Positions 35,639 through 44,454 of a stretch of 64,000 nt of DNA are shown piece after piece; within the stretch, counting starts at the first letter, position 1, and each line of letters starts with the position of its first letter. Source of the DNA: Salinisphaera sp. (lineage in GTDB: Bacteria > Pseudomonadota > Gammaproteobacteria > Nevskiales > Salinisphaeraceae); the NCBI RefSeq assembly GCF_002729955.1, contig NZ_PBYA01000004.1, positions 75,503 to 139,502 on the forward strand, given 5' to 3'. Under the pieces are notes generated by a model, which saw only the letters and a list, made by a program, of their open reading frames with translations, ran no database searches and was not told the origin of the DNA. A program made the position numbers and the translations under genes.

Positions 35639-36481
35639 TCAACCGCCCGCCTTCGACAATACCAGTTCACCATCGAATACGCGCTCGGCCGGCCCGCTCA
35701 AATATACCTGTTTGCCTTCGCCGGCCCATTCCACAGTGGCCGTACCGCCGGGCAGCTCGACGGCCACGCTGGGTTCGAGCACACCGGCGCGCATACCCAC
35801 GATCGCCGCCGCGGCCGCGCCGCTGCCACAGGCCAGCGTTTCACCCGCGCCGCGCTCGTAGACCCGCAGCCGAATATGCTGCGGCGTGACCACCTGCATG
35901 AAGCCCACGTTCACCCGCTCGGGAAAGGCCGGATGGCTTTCCAGCGCGGGGCCGACGGCTTCGACATCGGCGCTATCGATATCCTCTACGCGCAAAACCG
36001 CATGCGGGTTGCCGATCGACAGCGCGCCGAAGCGAATGGTGCGTGCAGCTACGTCTTCAAGCCGATATTCATCGGCCATATCGAAGCCGCTCAAGGGGAT
36101 ATCGGCCGGATTGAACGCCGGTACACTAAGCGCCACCCGATAGTGGTCGTCGCCGAGGCTTTCCAGCACCATCTGGCCGTCGCGTACATCGACCACGATC
36201 TCGCGCTTTTCGGTCAGCCCCTGCTCGCGCACATAGCGTGCAAAGCAGCGCGCGCCGTTGCCACACTGGCCGGATTCGCTGCCGTCCGAGTTGAGGATGC
36301 GATAGCCGAAATCGGCGTTGGCGCTGCGCGGCGCTTCCACGATGAGAATCTGGTCGCAGCCGATGCCGAAATGTCGATCCGCGATTGCCCGGGCCGATAC
36401 TTCGTCGAGCACCACGGGCGCCTGCGTGCCGTCGATTACCACGAAGTCGTTGCCCAGGCCGTGCATCTTGGTAAAACGCAT
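35639..36481 (-). CDS. dapF: diaminopimelate epimerase
   Basis: A 280-residue enzyme interconverting LL- and meso-diaminopimelate for lysine and peptidoglycan synthesis. The start KMHGLGNDFVVID is diagnostic. The two catalytic cysteines are Cys73 (SGQCGNGARCF) and Cys218 (ETLACGSGA). ATG 36481 directly precedes the conserved start MRFTKMHGLG; the frame upstream is unlike. It lies seven bases after the PCu(A)C lipoprotein gene, an unusual upstream neighbour for dapF, so the two could share a transcript. Confidence 0.95.
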   Translation of the reverse strand: MRFTKMHGLGNDFVVIDGTQAPVVLDEVSARAIADRHFGIGCDQILIVEAPRSANADFGYRILNSDGSESGQCGNGARCFARYVREQGLTEKREIVVDVRDGQMVLESLGDDHYRVALSVPAFNPADIPLSGFDMADEYRLEDVAARTIRFGALSIGNPHAVLRVEDIDSADVEAVGPALESHPAFPERVNVGFMQVVTPQHIRLRVYERGAGETLACGSGAAAAAIVGMRAGVLEPSVAVELPGGTATVEWAGEGKQVYLSGPAERVFDGELVLSKAGG

Positions 36482-36488
36482 GAGCTTC

Positions 36489-37112
36489 CTATTCCGCGCT
36501 GGCCGAGTCTTCGTTGGCACTGCCGGCGCTGTCGGTATCCTCGGACAGCGCCGGTTCGTCGCTGTCGTGCGCGGCATCGCCGTGGTTCATGCCGCCCATG
36601 TCATGTCCACCGTGCTGCATCTGTTCGTCCGGGCCGTCGGCGCGCACGGTCGCCGCGACCGGGAATTCGGCCTGATCGGCGCCGCAGGCCAGCACCAGCT
36701 CCACCTGATCGCCCGCGGCATACGCCTGGCTGGGCGAGAACAGCATGACGTGGCGCCCGCCGGCTTCGAAGGCCACCTCTTCGCCAGGCACGATCACGAC
36801 CCGCTCGATGGGCTGCATGCTGGCCTGGCCGTTATCGTTGACCACGGTTTCATGCATTTCCGCACGGTCGAACTGGGTGCTGGATACGCCGTTGACCACC
36901 ACCTTGCCTTCGCCGTCGTTGGCCAGGGTGAAATACGCACCCATGACATCCGCGCCCTGCGGCGCGGCACGCACCCACGGCTCGTCCACGCGCAGCCCGC
37001 CGCAATCGGGCGCCTCGGAGCTGCCACAGGCGGCAAGCGGCAGCGACAGTACGCCGGCCAGGGTGAACAACAGCCAGCGCCGTGCGTGTTGCCCGATATA
37101 TATGTCTGCCAT
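36489..37112 (-). CDS. PCu(A)C-type metallochaperone lipoprotein with His/Met-rich tail
   Basis: A 207-residue predicted lipoprotein: signal peptide with lipobox LPLAAC (Cys29), then a cupredoxin-like DUF461 domain carrying the copper motif H(M)X10MX21HXM as His87, Met99, His121 and Met123. Beyond residue 150 there is a metal-binding-like extension (MQHGGHDMGGMNHGDAAHD) and an acidic tail. Classical PCu(A)C proteins deliver copper to cytochrome oxidase. Here the promoter region carries a Zur-like palindrome shared with divergent merC-like and zur genes, so a zinc role or zinc/copper crosstalk is possible. Confidence 0.82.
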   Translation of the reverse strand: MADIYIGQHARRWLLFTLAGVLSLPLAACGSSEAPDCGGLRVDEPWVRAAPQGADVMGAYFTLANDGEGKVVVNGVSSTQFDRAEMHETVVNDNGQASMQPIERVVIVPGEEVAFEAGGRHVMLFSPSQAYAAGDQVELVLACGADQAEFPVAATVRADGPDEQMQHGGHDMGGMNHGDAAHDSDEPALSEDTDSAGSANEDSASAE

Positions 37113-37128
37113 CGCTTGCTCCGCTTTA

Positions 37129-37148
37129 AATGTTATATACTAACGATT
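37129..37148. promoter_or_regulatory. putative Zur box in a divergent promoter
   Basis: GTTATATACTAAC (37132-37144), a GTTA-N5-TAAC palindrome within AATG...ACGATT flanks, matches the general GTTATA-N-ATAAC form of gammaproteobacterial Zur operators. It lies 20 bases from the PCu(A)C start and 31 bases from the merC-like start, so it can act on both. The zur gene itself is 500 bases away in the rightward unit, suggesting autoregulation. Confidence 0.6.
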
Positions 37149-37174
37149 GAATATTTTTCGTTCAGGGCATCGCC

Positions 37175-37609
37175 GTGAGCCTAGGCTCGTCTTCCAATGT
37201 TACCGACAAACTCGACAAGGCCGCAGTGATCCTTTCGGGCATCTGCCTGGTGCATTGTCTGGCGTTTCCCCTGCTGATCGCGCTGTTCCCGGTGTTCGGG
37301 TTTTCCTTTGTCTCCCATACCACCTTCCACCAGATCATTCTGGTCGTGGTCGTGCCCACCACCGCCATTGCCCTGGGCATGGGTTATTGGCGCCACCGCC
37401 ACGCGCTCGTGCCCGCGCTGGGCGTTGCGGGGGTCTTCATGCTGGTCGTGGCCGCGTTCGGAATGCATGCGCTGGGCGCGGAAAGCGTCGAACGCGCCGT
37501 GACCGTAGCCGGCGGCCTGCTGCTGGCCGCGGCGCATATCCAGAATTATCGGCTCACGCGTAGCAGCCACGCCTGCCACCATGAACGTGCGCACGTATCG
37601 GGTGTCTAG
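37175..37609 (+). CDS. MerC-domain membrane protein
   Basis: A 144-residue MerC-family protein with four hydrophobic helices (about residues 16-33, 42-63, 70-95 and 103-122). The first helix holds the metal-binding pair Cys24 and Cys28 (SGICLVHCLAFP), and the tail is His/Cys-bearing (SSHACHHERAH). MerC transports mercuric ion in mer operons, but no other mer gene is near. Position before zur and behind a Zur-like box suggests zinc or another soft metal as substrate. It starts at GTG 37175 with an AGGG ribosome site. Confidence 0.78.
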   Translation: MSLGSSSNVTDKLDKAAVILSGICLVHCLAFPLLIALFPVFGFSFVSHTTFHQIILVVVVPTTAIALGMGYWRHRHALVPALGVAGVFMLVVAAFGMHALGAESVERAVTVAGGLLLAAAHIQNYRLTRSSHACHHERAHVSGV

Positions 37610-37653
37610 GGAAGCCCTAGCCTTTTAGACTCGAAGCGTGCACGCTCGCACTT

Positions 37654-38148
37654 ATGATTCAAGCCCCCGAAAATTCCGTATTCGATGCCAGCGGCCACGA
37701 CCATGGCGCCTGTATCCACGATGCACTGACCCGTGCTGAAACGCTGTGCGCGCAACAGGGGCTGCGCCTGACCGCGATTCGTCGCCGGGTGCTGGAGCTG
37801 ATCTGGGAAAATCATCGGCCGACCAAGGCCTATGATCTGCTCAATTCGATCAACGCCGAACGCGGCAATGCGGCCCCGCCCACGGTCTATCGCGCGCTGG
37901 ATTTTCTGCTCGATGCCGGCCTCATCCACAAGATCGAATCGCTCAACGCCTTCATCGGCTGCGACGCCGCCCACGGCGACGGCCATCCGAAGTTTCTGAT
38001 CTGCCGGGCCTGCGAACGCGTGGCCGAAATCCCCAGCCCGGCCGTGGACACGGCCCTGGCCCGCGAAGCCAAGCGCGCCGGTTTCACCATCGATCACGAA
38101 ACCATCGAAATCGGCGGCACCTGTGCCGCCTGTGCACAGCGCGGCTGA
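37654..38148 (+). CDS. zur: zinc uptake regulator Zur (Fur family)
   Basis: A 164-residue Fur-family repressor. Its winged helix includes GLRLTAIRRRVLELIWENHRPTKAYDLL and PPTVYRALDFLLDAGLIHKIESLNAFIGC, the latter typical of Zur and not Fur. Structural zinc cysteines are Cys117/Cys120 (CRAC) and Cys157/Cys160 (CAAC), and Cys103 fits the additional regulatory Cys seen in E. coli Zur. It is 44 bases downstream of the merC-like gene and likely co-transcribed. Candidate target boxes occur at 37129, 51484, 54414, 59247 and 62427 in this window. Confidence 0.9.
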   Translation: MIQAPENSVFDASGHDHGACIHDALTRAETLCAQQGLRLTAIRRRVLELIWENHRPTKAYDLLNSINAERGNAAPPTVYRALDFLLDAGLIHKIESLNAFIGCDAAHGDGHPKFLICRACERVAEIPSPAVDTALAREAKRAGFTIDHETIEIGGTCAACAQRG

Positions 38149-38215
38149 CGCCCGCGCTCGACTGGCGCGTTCGACGCCTGGCCGCGAACCGCCCGAGCCA
38201 GTAACGTCGTACGCA

Positions 38216-38509
38216 ATGAGACGGCGGCCAACACGAAAGCAAAAGCACGACAGCTGGGGCGACCGCCTCGCGGGCGCGGCAGCGTCGCTTTTCTTTAGCG
38301 TGCCGACTGCGGCCTTTCTGTGGTTTGCCCTTAACAAACGCCTCGCCTTTCACCCTTTTCCCTTCCACGAGCCATCGGTTGGGTTGGGCTGGCTGATTGG
38401 CGCCATCGTGTTTCTCGCCGCCTTCGCTTTCCTCTTCCCGCGGCGATTCACGCGTCTGCTTGGCGGCACGTGGCATGTGCTGCACCGCCTGACCACCGGA
38501 TGGTGGTGA
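38216..38509 (+). CDS. small two-helix membrane protein
   Basis: A 97-residue protein starting at ATG 38216: a basic N-terminus (MRRRPTRKQK), hydrophobic helices at about residues 22-42 and 56-75, then a positively charged short tail ending in TTGWW. No family is recognised. It follows zur by 67 bases on the same strand, and could be a distal member of that unit, but no metal-binding motif is visible. Frames that start further left are Pro/Arg-rich and unsupported. Confidence 0.5.
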   Translation: MRRRPTRKQKHDSWGDRLAGAAASLFFSVPTAAFLWFALNKRLAFHPFPFHEPSVGLGWLIGAIVFLAAFAFLFPRRFTRLLGGTWHVLHRLTTGWW

Positions 38510-38630
38510 GGCCGACCCGCGAACAGGCTACCCCGATGTCCAGACAAGGCCGGCTGATCCAGACGCGGGCGCGCTGCGATGCCAGGGCTGCGAACAGCCC
38601 CGACCACAGCTCGGCATTGTGCAGCCCGCG

Positions 38631-40313
38631 CTATGCCTTGAGCTCGGGGAAATCGGTTTCGCTATAGGCGAACTCGCCGTTGTCGTCCCCGGCGGCATGG
38701 GCACGCAGCTCGACGCGCCGAATTTTGCCGGAGATCGTCTTGGGCAGTTCCGCGAACTCGAGTTCGCGGATACGCATATAGGCCGGCATACGCTCGCGAC
38801 TGAATTCGAACAGCGCTTTCGCGGCCTCGCGACCGGGTTCGTGGCCACGGCGTAGCACCACATAGGCCTTGGGCACGTTCAGGCGCAGATCATCGGGCGC
38901 GGGTACCACGGCGGCCTCGGCCACGGATTCGTGCTCAATGAGAATCGACTCCAGCTCGAACGGCGAGACGCGGTAGTCGGACGACTTGAATACATCATCC
39001 GCACGGCCGACGTACCAGTAGTAGCCGTCTTCGTCGCGGCTGGCGACATCGCCGGTACGATAATAGCCGTCGTGCAGGGCCTGGGCCATACGCTCGGGAT
39101 CGTCGCGATATTCCTGCATGAGCCCGAGCGGGCGATCGGCGCGTACGTCGATGGCGATTTCGCCTTCGCCGACCTCTTCGTCAAAGGCATCGAGCAGCGC
39201 GATACGATAGCCCGGCAGCGGCCGGCCCATGGAGCCGGATTTCATCGGCTGACCGGGCGGGTTACCGATCTGGGCGGTGGTTTCGGTCTGGCCATAGCCA
39301 TCGCGAATTTTCAGGCCCCAGAGGCGTTCGACGCGTGCGATGACCTCCGGATTGAGCGGCTCGCCGGCGCCGACGAGGCTTTTGAGCTTCACATCGTAAG
39401 CCGAGAGATCCTCCTGAATGAGCAGCCGCCAGACGGTGGGCGGTGCACACAGGCTGGTCACGCCCTTGTCGGCGATCACCTGCAGGGCATCCGTTGCGGA
39501 AAAACGCGCGCTGCGATAGACGAATACCGTACAGCCGGCATCCCAGGGCGCGAACAGATTGGACCACGCATGCTTGGCCCAGCCGGGCGAGCTGATATTG
39601 AAATGGATATCGTCCGGCTGCAGGCCAAGCCAGTACATGGTCGATAACGAGCCCACCGGATAGCTCTGGTGTGTATGCAGCACCAGCTTGGGCTTGGACG
39701 TGGTGCCGGAGGTGAAATACAGCAGCATCGGATCCGCGGCATGGGTGGTGCCCACGGGCTCGAACTCGGCGGCGCATTCGTAGGCTGCTTCATAGCCGAT
39801 CCATTGCCCGACCGGCTCGCCTGCGGCGATACAGGTGAGCCCGTCGGCCACGCCCTCGAACTTGGCGATATGCTCTTCGGCCGCCAGGATATGGCTGACC
39901 CCGCCACGGCCGAGGCGATCGCCCAGATCCTTCTGCGACAACAGGGTGGTGGCCGGAATCACCACCGCGCCCAGCTTGATTGCGGCCAGCATCGTCTCCC
40001 ACAGCTCGACCACGTTATCGAGCATCACCAGCAGCGTATCGCCGCGGCCGAGGTCGTGGTCCCGCAGGAAGTTGGCCACCTGATTCGAGCGCTGGCGCAT
40101 GGCCTCGAAGCTGTAGCGTTGTTCGCTGCCATCGGCATCGACGAGCCACAGAGCGATCTTGTCGTTGCCGCGGGCATAATCGTCGAACCAGTCCAGTGCC
40201 CAGTTGAACTCGTCGAGCTGCGGCCACTTGAAGGCCTCGTAGGCCCGGGCATAGTCCTCGCGCAGGTCCAACAGCTGTTGGCGCGCGGCCTTGAATGCGT
40301 CTGCCGAATGCAT
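38631..40313 (-). CDS. acyl-CoA synthetase, AMP-forming (medium-chain/branched type)
   Basis: A 560-residue adenylate-forming ligase. Motifs: A3 YFTSGTTSKPK (about residues 200-210), A5 GYGQTETT, A8 YYRTGDVASRDEDGYYWYVGRADDVFKSSDYRVSP, and A10 PKTISGKIRR with the catalytic Lys. The pattern resembles ACSM or acetyl-CoA-synthetase-like enzymes for short or branched carboxylic acids. It is the last gene of the valine/isobutyrate cluster, so isobutyrate activation is the likely job, making the pathway usable from the free acid. Confidence 0.88.
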   Translation of the reverse strand: MHSADAFKAARQQLLDLREDYARAYEAFKWPQLDEFNWALDWFDDYARGNDKIALWLVDADGSEQRYSFEAMRQRSNQVANFLRDHDLGRGDTLLVMLDNVVELWETMLAAIKLGAVVIPATTLLSQKDLGDRLGRGGVSHILAAEEHIAKFEGVADGLTCIAAGEPVGQWIGYEAAYECAAEFEPVGTTHAADPMLLYFTSGTTSKPKLVLHTHQSYPVGSLSTMYWLGLQPDDIHFNISSPGWAKHAWSNLFAPWDAGCTVFVYRSARFSATDALQVIADKGVTSLCAPPTVWRLLIQEDLSAYDVKLKSLVGAGEPLNPEVIARVERLWGLKIRDGYGQTETTAQIGNPPGQPMKSGSMGRPLPGYRIALLDAFDEEVGEGEIAIDVRADRPLGLMQEYRDDPERMAQALHDGYYRTGDVASRDEDGYYWYVGRADDVFKSSDYRVSPFELESILIEHESVAEAAVVPAPDDLRLNVPKAYVVLRRGHEPGREAAKALFEFSRERMPAYMRIRELEFAELPKTISGKIRRVELRAHAAGDDNGEFAYSETDFPELKA

Positions 40314-40392
40314 CGCCCTCTCCTTTTATCGCGTTCGGCGGGTTCGTTTTATGCCCGCCGTCGTTATGGTTTTAATCGTCGCGGCTTCGTAT

Positions 40393-41304
40393 TCAGCCGT
40401 TTGCGTTGTCGCTGGAATAGCCTTGCAACAGATTGAGAATGCTTGAAAAATCGTCGCCCCCGTGGCCGGCCTGGCTATGCACCGAATACAGGTTGCGGGC
40501 CATCGAGCCCAGCGGGGTGGCCACGCCTTTCTTCAGACTGGAGTCCATGGCCAGGCCCAGATCCTTCAACATCAGATCCACGCCGAAGCCGGGCTTGTAG
40601 CCGTTCGAGGCCGGGGCGTTGTCCATCACGCCGGGATAGGGGTTGTAGACGTTGAGCGCCCAGTTGCCGCCCGAGGCGTTTTTCATGATGTCGGACACCA
40701 CGCTCGGGTCGAGGCCGTTGGCCACGGCCAGGTTGATGGCTTCCGAAGTGCCGGTCATGAGAATGCCCAGCAGCATGTTGTTGCACATCTTGGCGACCTG
40801 GCCTGCCCCGGCGGGCCCGGCATGGAAATAGGTCTTGCCCATGACGTCGAACAAGGCGCTCGCTTTTTCAACCGCGGCCGCCTCGCCGCCCACCATGAAG
40901 GTCAGGCCACCCGCCTTGGCGCCATTGACGCCGCCGGAGACCGGCGCATCGAGCATGGACAGCCCGCGTTCGCCCGCGGCTGCAGCCACCTGGCGTGCAG
41001 TTTCGGCGTCGATGGTCGAACAGTCCACCAGCAGCGTTTCCTGGCCGACGACGTCCAACAGCCCACCCTCGCCCTGATAAAGCGCGGCCACATGTTGGCC
41101 GGCCGGCAGCATGGAGATGACGATATCGGCCTGTTGCGCCGCGGCGGCCGCACTCTCGGCGCGCTCGGCGCCCAGTGCCACGGCATCGGCCATGGCCTGT
41201 TCGACCAGGTCGAACACCGTCAGCGCATAGCCGGCCTTGATGAGGTTGGCGGCCATCGGCGCGCCCATGTTGCCCAGGCCGATGAAAGCGATTTCCTTGG
41301 CCAT
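40393..41304 (-). CDS. mmsB: 3-hydroxyisobutyrate dehydrogenase
   Basis: A 303-residue beta-hydroxyacid dehydrogenase: N-terminal Rossmann motif GLGNMGAPMAANL, substrate loop DAPVSGGVNGAKAGGLTFMVGG, and catalytic Lys in GAGQVAKMCNNMLLG, plus the C-terminal KDLGLAMDSS dimerisation segment. It oxidises 3-hydroxyisobutyrate to methylmalonate semialdehyde with NAD, feeding MmsA. The ATG has an AGGGAGGAGAG ribosome site. It sits 53 bases after the HIBYL-CoA hydrolase gene that makes its substrate. Confidence 0.92.
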   Translation of the reverse strand: MAKEIAFIGLGNMGAPMAANLIKAGYALTVFDLVEQAMADAVALGAERAESAAAAAQQADIVISMLPAGQHVAALYQGEGGLLDVVGQETLLVDCSTIDAETARQVAAAAGERGLSMLDAPVSGGVNGAKAGGLTFMVGGEAAAVEKASALFDVMGKTYFHAGPAGAGQVAKMCNNMLLGILMTGTSEAINLAVANGLDPSVVSDIMKNASGGNWALNVYNPYPGVMDNAPASNGYKPGFGVDLMLKDLGLAMDSSLKKGVATPLGSMARNLYSVHSQAGHGGDDFSSILNLLQGYSSDNANG

Positions 41305-41357
41305 TCTCTCCTCCCTGTCGTAATCGTTTGTCTGTTTTGGGCGCTGGCCGTAGCCGG

Positions 41358-42497
41358 TTAAAGATCGGCCAGCGGGTGCTGCGCGTAATCGTCGGGCAGC
41401 GTGAAATGGGCCGCGATCTGTTCGGACGTAACCGCATCCAGCGTGGTCGGCGTCCACTGCGGGTTCTTGTCCTTGTCGACCAGCAGGGCACGGATGCCCT
41501 CGGCGAAATCGGGCCGGCGGGTACAGGCAATGGCCATCGCCAGTTCGCGCTGAAACACCTGTTCGATCGACAGTTTCGGATCGCGGGCGAGCTGGCGATG
41601 TACCACCGTCAGCGACAACGGCGATGCGCCGGCAATGGCCTTGGCGCCGTGGGCGAACCAATCGTCGGCTTCGGCCTGCTCGGCCAGGCGTTGAGTGAAC
41701 GCCGCCACGCTGGGCGTATCGGTCAGCCGCGCGATGGTCTGTTGATTGGCAAAGAGCATGGATTCGCGCCGTGCGTTGTCGCTTTCGGCGACGTCCTCGA
41801 ATTCGTGCAGGCCACGTGCGAGTACCGCATCGTCGGCAGCGCGCTCGCCCTGCCAGTCCAGCTGCGTGAGCGCGGCAAACACCGCCTCGCGCTGGCCCGA
41901 GTCGATGCGATAGTCACCCAGGCCCAGCCAGAGCGCATCGCCTGGCTGCATGGGCGTGGTGGTCAGCCCCAGAAACAGGCCGATGCGTTGGGGCATGCGC
42001 CCCAGAAACCAGCTCGCACCCACATCCGGAAACAGCCCGATGGTGACTTCAGGCATGGCAATCCGGCTGCATTCGGTGACCACGCGATGGCTGGCCCCGG
42101 CCATCACACCCAGGCCGCCGCCCATGACCGTGCCGGTTGCCCAGCACAACACCGGTTTGGGATAGCGATGAATACGATGATCGAGCCGGTATTCGCGGGC
42201 GAAAAAAGCTTCGGCATCCGCACTGGGCGCGTCGGCGGTCGCAGTCATCGCCTTGTACAACCCGATGACGTCACCACCGGCACAGAAGGCTCTCTCGCCG
42301 GCGCCGTAAAGCACGACACATACGATATCGTCGCGCTCGGCCCAGGCGTCGAGTTGCGCCTGAAGGCGGTCGATCATCGTGCGCGACAGCGAGTTCAGCG
42401 CCCGGGGTGCATTGAGCTGGGCAAAGGCCACGCAATAGCCTTTGGCCGTACTACGTTCCTCGAACACCACGCTGCTGTCGTTCGTTGCTTCGCTCAT
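41358..42497 (-). CDS. 3-hydroxyisobutyryl-CoA hydrolase (HIBCH-like)
   Basis: A 379-residue crotonase-superfamily thioesterase. It begins LNAPRALNSLSRTMIDRLQAQL, has the oxyanion hole GAGERAFCAGGDV and GTVMGGGLGVMAGASHRV, and the hydrolase-specific PEVTIGLFPDVGASWFL region with the catalytic Glu and Asp. Length exceeds simple hydratases (about 260) and fits HIBCH. It hydrolyses the (S)-3-hydroxyisobutyryl-CoA of valine breakdown. Its ATG overlaps the stop of the preceding enoyl-CoA hydratase gene by four bases. Confidence 0.9.
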   Translation of the reverse strand: MSEATNDSSVVFEERSTAKGYCVAFAQLNAPRALNSLSRTMIDRLQAQLDAWAERDDIVCVVLYGAGERAFCAGGDVIGLYKAMTATADAPSADAEAFFAREYRLDHRIHRYPKPVLCWATGTVMGGGLGVMAGASHRVVTECSRIAMPEVTIGLFPDVGASWFLGRMPQRIGLFLGLTTTPMQPGDALWLGLGDYRIDSGQREAVFAALTQLDWQGERAADDAVLARGLHEFEDVAESDNARRESMLFANQQTIARLTDTPSVAAFTQRLAEQAEADDWFAHGAKAIAGASPLSLTVVHRQLARDPKLSIEQVFQRELAMAIACTRRPDFAEGIRALLVDKDKNPQWTPTTLDAVTSEQIAAHFTLPDDYAQHPLADL

Positions 42498-43288
42498 CGA
42501 TTGCGGCTCCTGTCGTGTGTCCATACGGGCTCGCGTTTGCCCAGAAAGGCGGCGACACCTTCGGCAGCGTCGGCGGTTTCGAACAGCGTGCCAAAAGCCG
42601 CCCGCTCGCTGGCCAACGCCTTGGTCAGCGCCGCGCCCTGACTGGCGTCGATCAGCCGCTTGGTGGCCGCAAGCGCGGTCGGGCTCTGGCGGGCGGCCTG
42701 TTGGGCGAGCGCCAGTGCGGCCGGCAGACTCTCGCCGCCGGCCACCGACTGTTCGACCAGCCCGATACGCTCGGCGGTTTCCACGTCCACGGTTTCGCCG
42801 CATAGAATCAGCCGCTTGGCCCAGCCACGGCCGATCTGGCGCGCCAGCGTGGCCGTGCCGCCGCCACAGGGCAGCAGCCCGACCCGCCCTTCCGGCAAGC
42901 CCAAACGGGCATGGCGTTCTGCGATGCGAATATCGCAGGCCAGCGCGCATTCCAGCCCGGCGCCCAGACACCAGCCATTGATGGCAGCGAGCGTGAGGCC
43001 GGAAAAATCGTGTAGCCGGGTTACCACGGCCGCCAGCAGGCATGTGAGTTCGCGGGCGACAGCCGGGCTGATGCCGTCGTACATGTTGAGATCATCGCCG
43101 GCACAGAAGAAACGCTCGCCGGCGCCGGTGATCACAAGCGTACTGATATCGCGATCGGCTTCGAGCGCGTCCAGCTGTGTGGCCAGTTCACGCAGCGACG
43201 TGGCATCCAGCACATGCGCCGGCGGGCGGTCGAACGTGAGCACGGCCGTGCGGCTGAAACGTTCCATACGGAAGCCGGCGCCGCTCAT
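42494..43288 (-). CDS. enoyl-CoA hydratase
   Basis: A 264-residue crotonase: LTFDRPPAHVLDATSLRELATQL, oxyanion segments GAGERFFCAGDDLNMYD and INGWCLGAGLECALACDIRIAE, and LGLPEGRVGLLPCGGG, where the first catalytic Glu is in the LPE position. In this operon it should hydrate methacrylyl-CoA to 3-hydroxyisobutyryl-CoA. Its start and stop each overlap neighbours by four bases (ATGA), so it is tightly coupled to the acyl-CoA dehydrogenase and the hydrolase. Confidence 0.88.
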   Translation of the reverse strand: MSGAGFRMERFSRTAVLTFDRPPAHVLDATSLRELATQLDALEADRDISTLVITGAGERFFCAGDDLNMYDGISPAVARELTCLLAAVVTRLHDFSGLTLAAINGWCLGAGLECALACDIRIAERHARLGLPEGRVGLLPCGGGTATLARQIGRGWAKRLILCGETVDVETAERIGLVEQSVAGGESLPAALALAQQAARQSPTALAATKRLIDASQGAALTKALASERAAFGTLFETADAAEGVAAFLGKREPVWTHDRSRNR

Positions 43289-44445
43289 CGCAGTATGTCG
43301 CCGTCGTGGTCGGCGAGCACGCGCCGGGCGATGATCAGGCGCATGATTTCGTTGGTGCCTTCGAGTATCTGGTGCACCCGCACATCGCGTACATGACGCT
43401 CCAGCGGATATTCGCGGATATAACCGTAGCCGCCGTGAATCTGCAGCGCGGCGTTGCAGATATCGAAACAGCGGTCGGTCGCGAAGCGCTTGGCCATGGC
43501 ACAGAAGGCGGTGGCTTCGCCGTGCCCGGCATCGAGTCGGCTGGCGGCAAGCCAGACCATCTGGCGCGACGCGACCAGTTCGGTGGCCATATCGGCCAGC
43601 TTGAATTGCAGCGCCTGAAAATCCTCCAGCCTGCGCCCGAACTGCTGGCGTTCGCTCATGTAGCGACGGGCGGCATCGAGTGCTGCCTGGGCGGTGCCCA
43701 GCGAACAGCAGGCGATATTGATACGTCCGCCGTCGAGGCCCTTCATGGCGATGGCAAAGCCCTGGCCCTCTTCGCCCAGCCGGTTCGCGGCGGGCACGCG
43801 CACATCCTCGAAGGTGATGGTGCGTGTGGCCTGGCTGTTCCAGCCCATCTTGGGCTCCTTGCGCCCATAGCTGATGCCCGGCGCATCTGCCGGCACGACA
43901 AACGCGCTGATGCCACCCGCGCCGGCCTGGCCGGTACGCGCCATCACCACCAGCAGATCGGTATCGCCCGCGCCGGAAATGAAGCACTTGCTGCCGTTGA
44001 GCACGTAATGCTCGTCGTCGCGCACGGCCCGGGTCTTGAGCGATGCCGCATCCGAGCCGGCGCCCGGTTCGGTCAGGCAGTAGGAGGCCAGCTTCTGGCC
44101 GGCCGTGAGTTCGCCGCACCACTGATCGCGTACATCGTCGCCGCCAAACGTGGCGACCATCCAGGTCGCCATGTTGTGGATGCTGATGTAGGCCGCGGTC
44201 GACGTACAGCCGCCGGACAGGGCTTCGAAGATCAGCGCGCTGTCGAGGCGTGTCAGCCCGAGCCCGCCCTGGGCCTCGGGCGTATACAGCCCGCAGAAGC
44301 CCAGCTCGCCGGCCTGGGCGATCACCTCGCGCGGGAAATAGGCCTCGGCGTCCCACTCGGCGGCCTTGGGCGCGAGTGCTGCACGGGCGAAGTCCTCGGC
44401 CGCCTCGCGCAGGGCGATCTGGGTATCGTTGAGTTCGAAATCCAT
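43285..44445 (-). CDS. acyl-CoA dehydrogenase (probable isobutyryl-CoA dehydrogenase)
   Basis: A 386-residue flavoprotein. Signature regions are CLTEPGAGSDAASLKTRA, YVLNGSKCFISGAGDTDLLVVMART and, near the end, IHGGYGYIREYPLERHVRDVRVHQILEGTNEIMRLIIARRVL, where the catalytic Glu lies in the EGTNE loop. This matches branched-chain acyl-CoA dehydrogenases. In context it forms methacrylyl-CoA from isobutyryl-CoA. The start lies nine bases after the mmsA stop codon, and its stop overlaps the hydratase ATG. Confidence 0.9.
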   Translation of the reverse strand: MDFELNDTQIALREAAEDFARAALAPKAAEWDAEAYFPREVIAQAGELGFCGLYTPEAQGGLGLTRLDSALIFEALSGGCTSTAAYISIHNMATWMVATFGGDDVRDQWCGELTAGQKLASYCLTEPGAGSDAASLKTRAVRDDEHYVLNGSKCFISGAGDTDLLVVMARTGQAGAGGISAFVVPADAPGISYGRKEPKMGWNSQATRTITFEDVRVPAANRLGEEGQGFAIAMKGLDGGRINIACCSLGTAQAALDAARRYMSERQQFGRRLEDFQALQFKLADMATELVASRQMVWLAASRLDAGHGEATAFCAMAKRFATDRCFDICNAALQIHGGYGYIREYPLERHVRDVRVHQILEGTNEIMRLIIARRVLADHDGDILR

Positions 44446-44454
44446 GACTGCCTC

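Noticed and set aside
37175..37609. Mercury resistance operon
   Set aside because: Only the MerC-like gene is present; no merR, merT, merP or merA is nearby, and the context is zur.
41361..41661. Long upstream extension of mmsB to 41661
   Set aside because: The segment is antisense-phase readthrough over the hydrolase gene; ATG 41304 has a clear ribosome site and homologous start.
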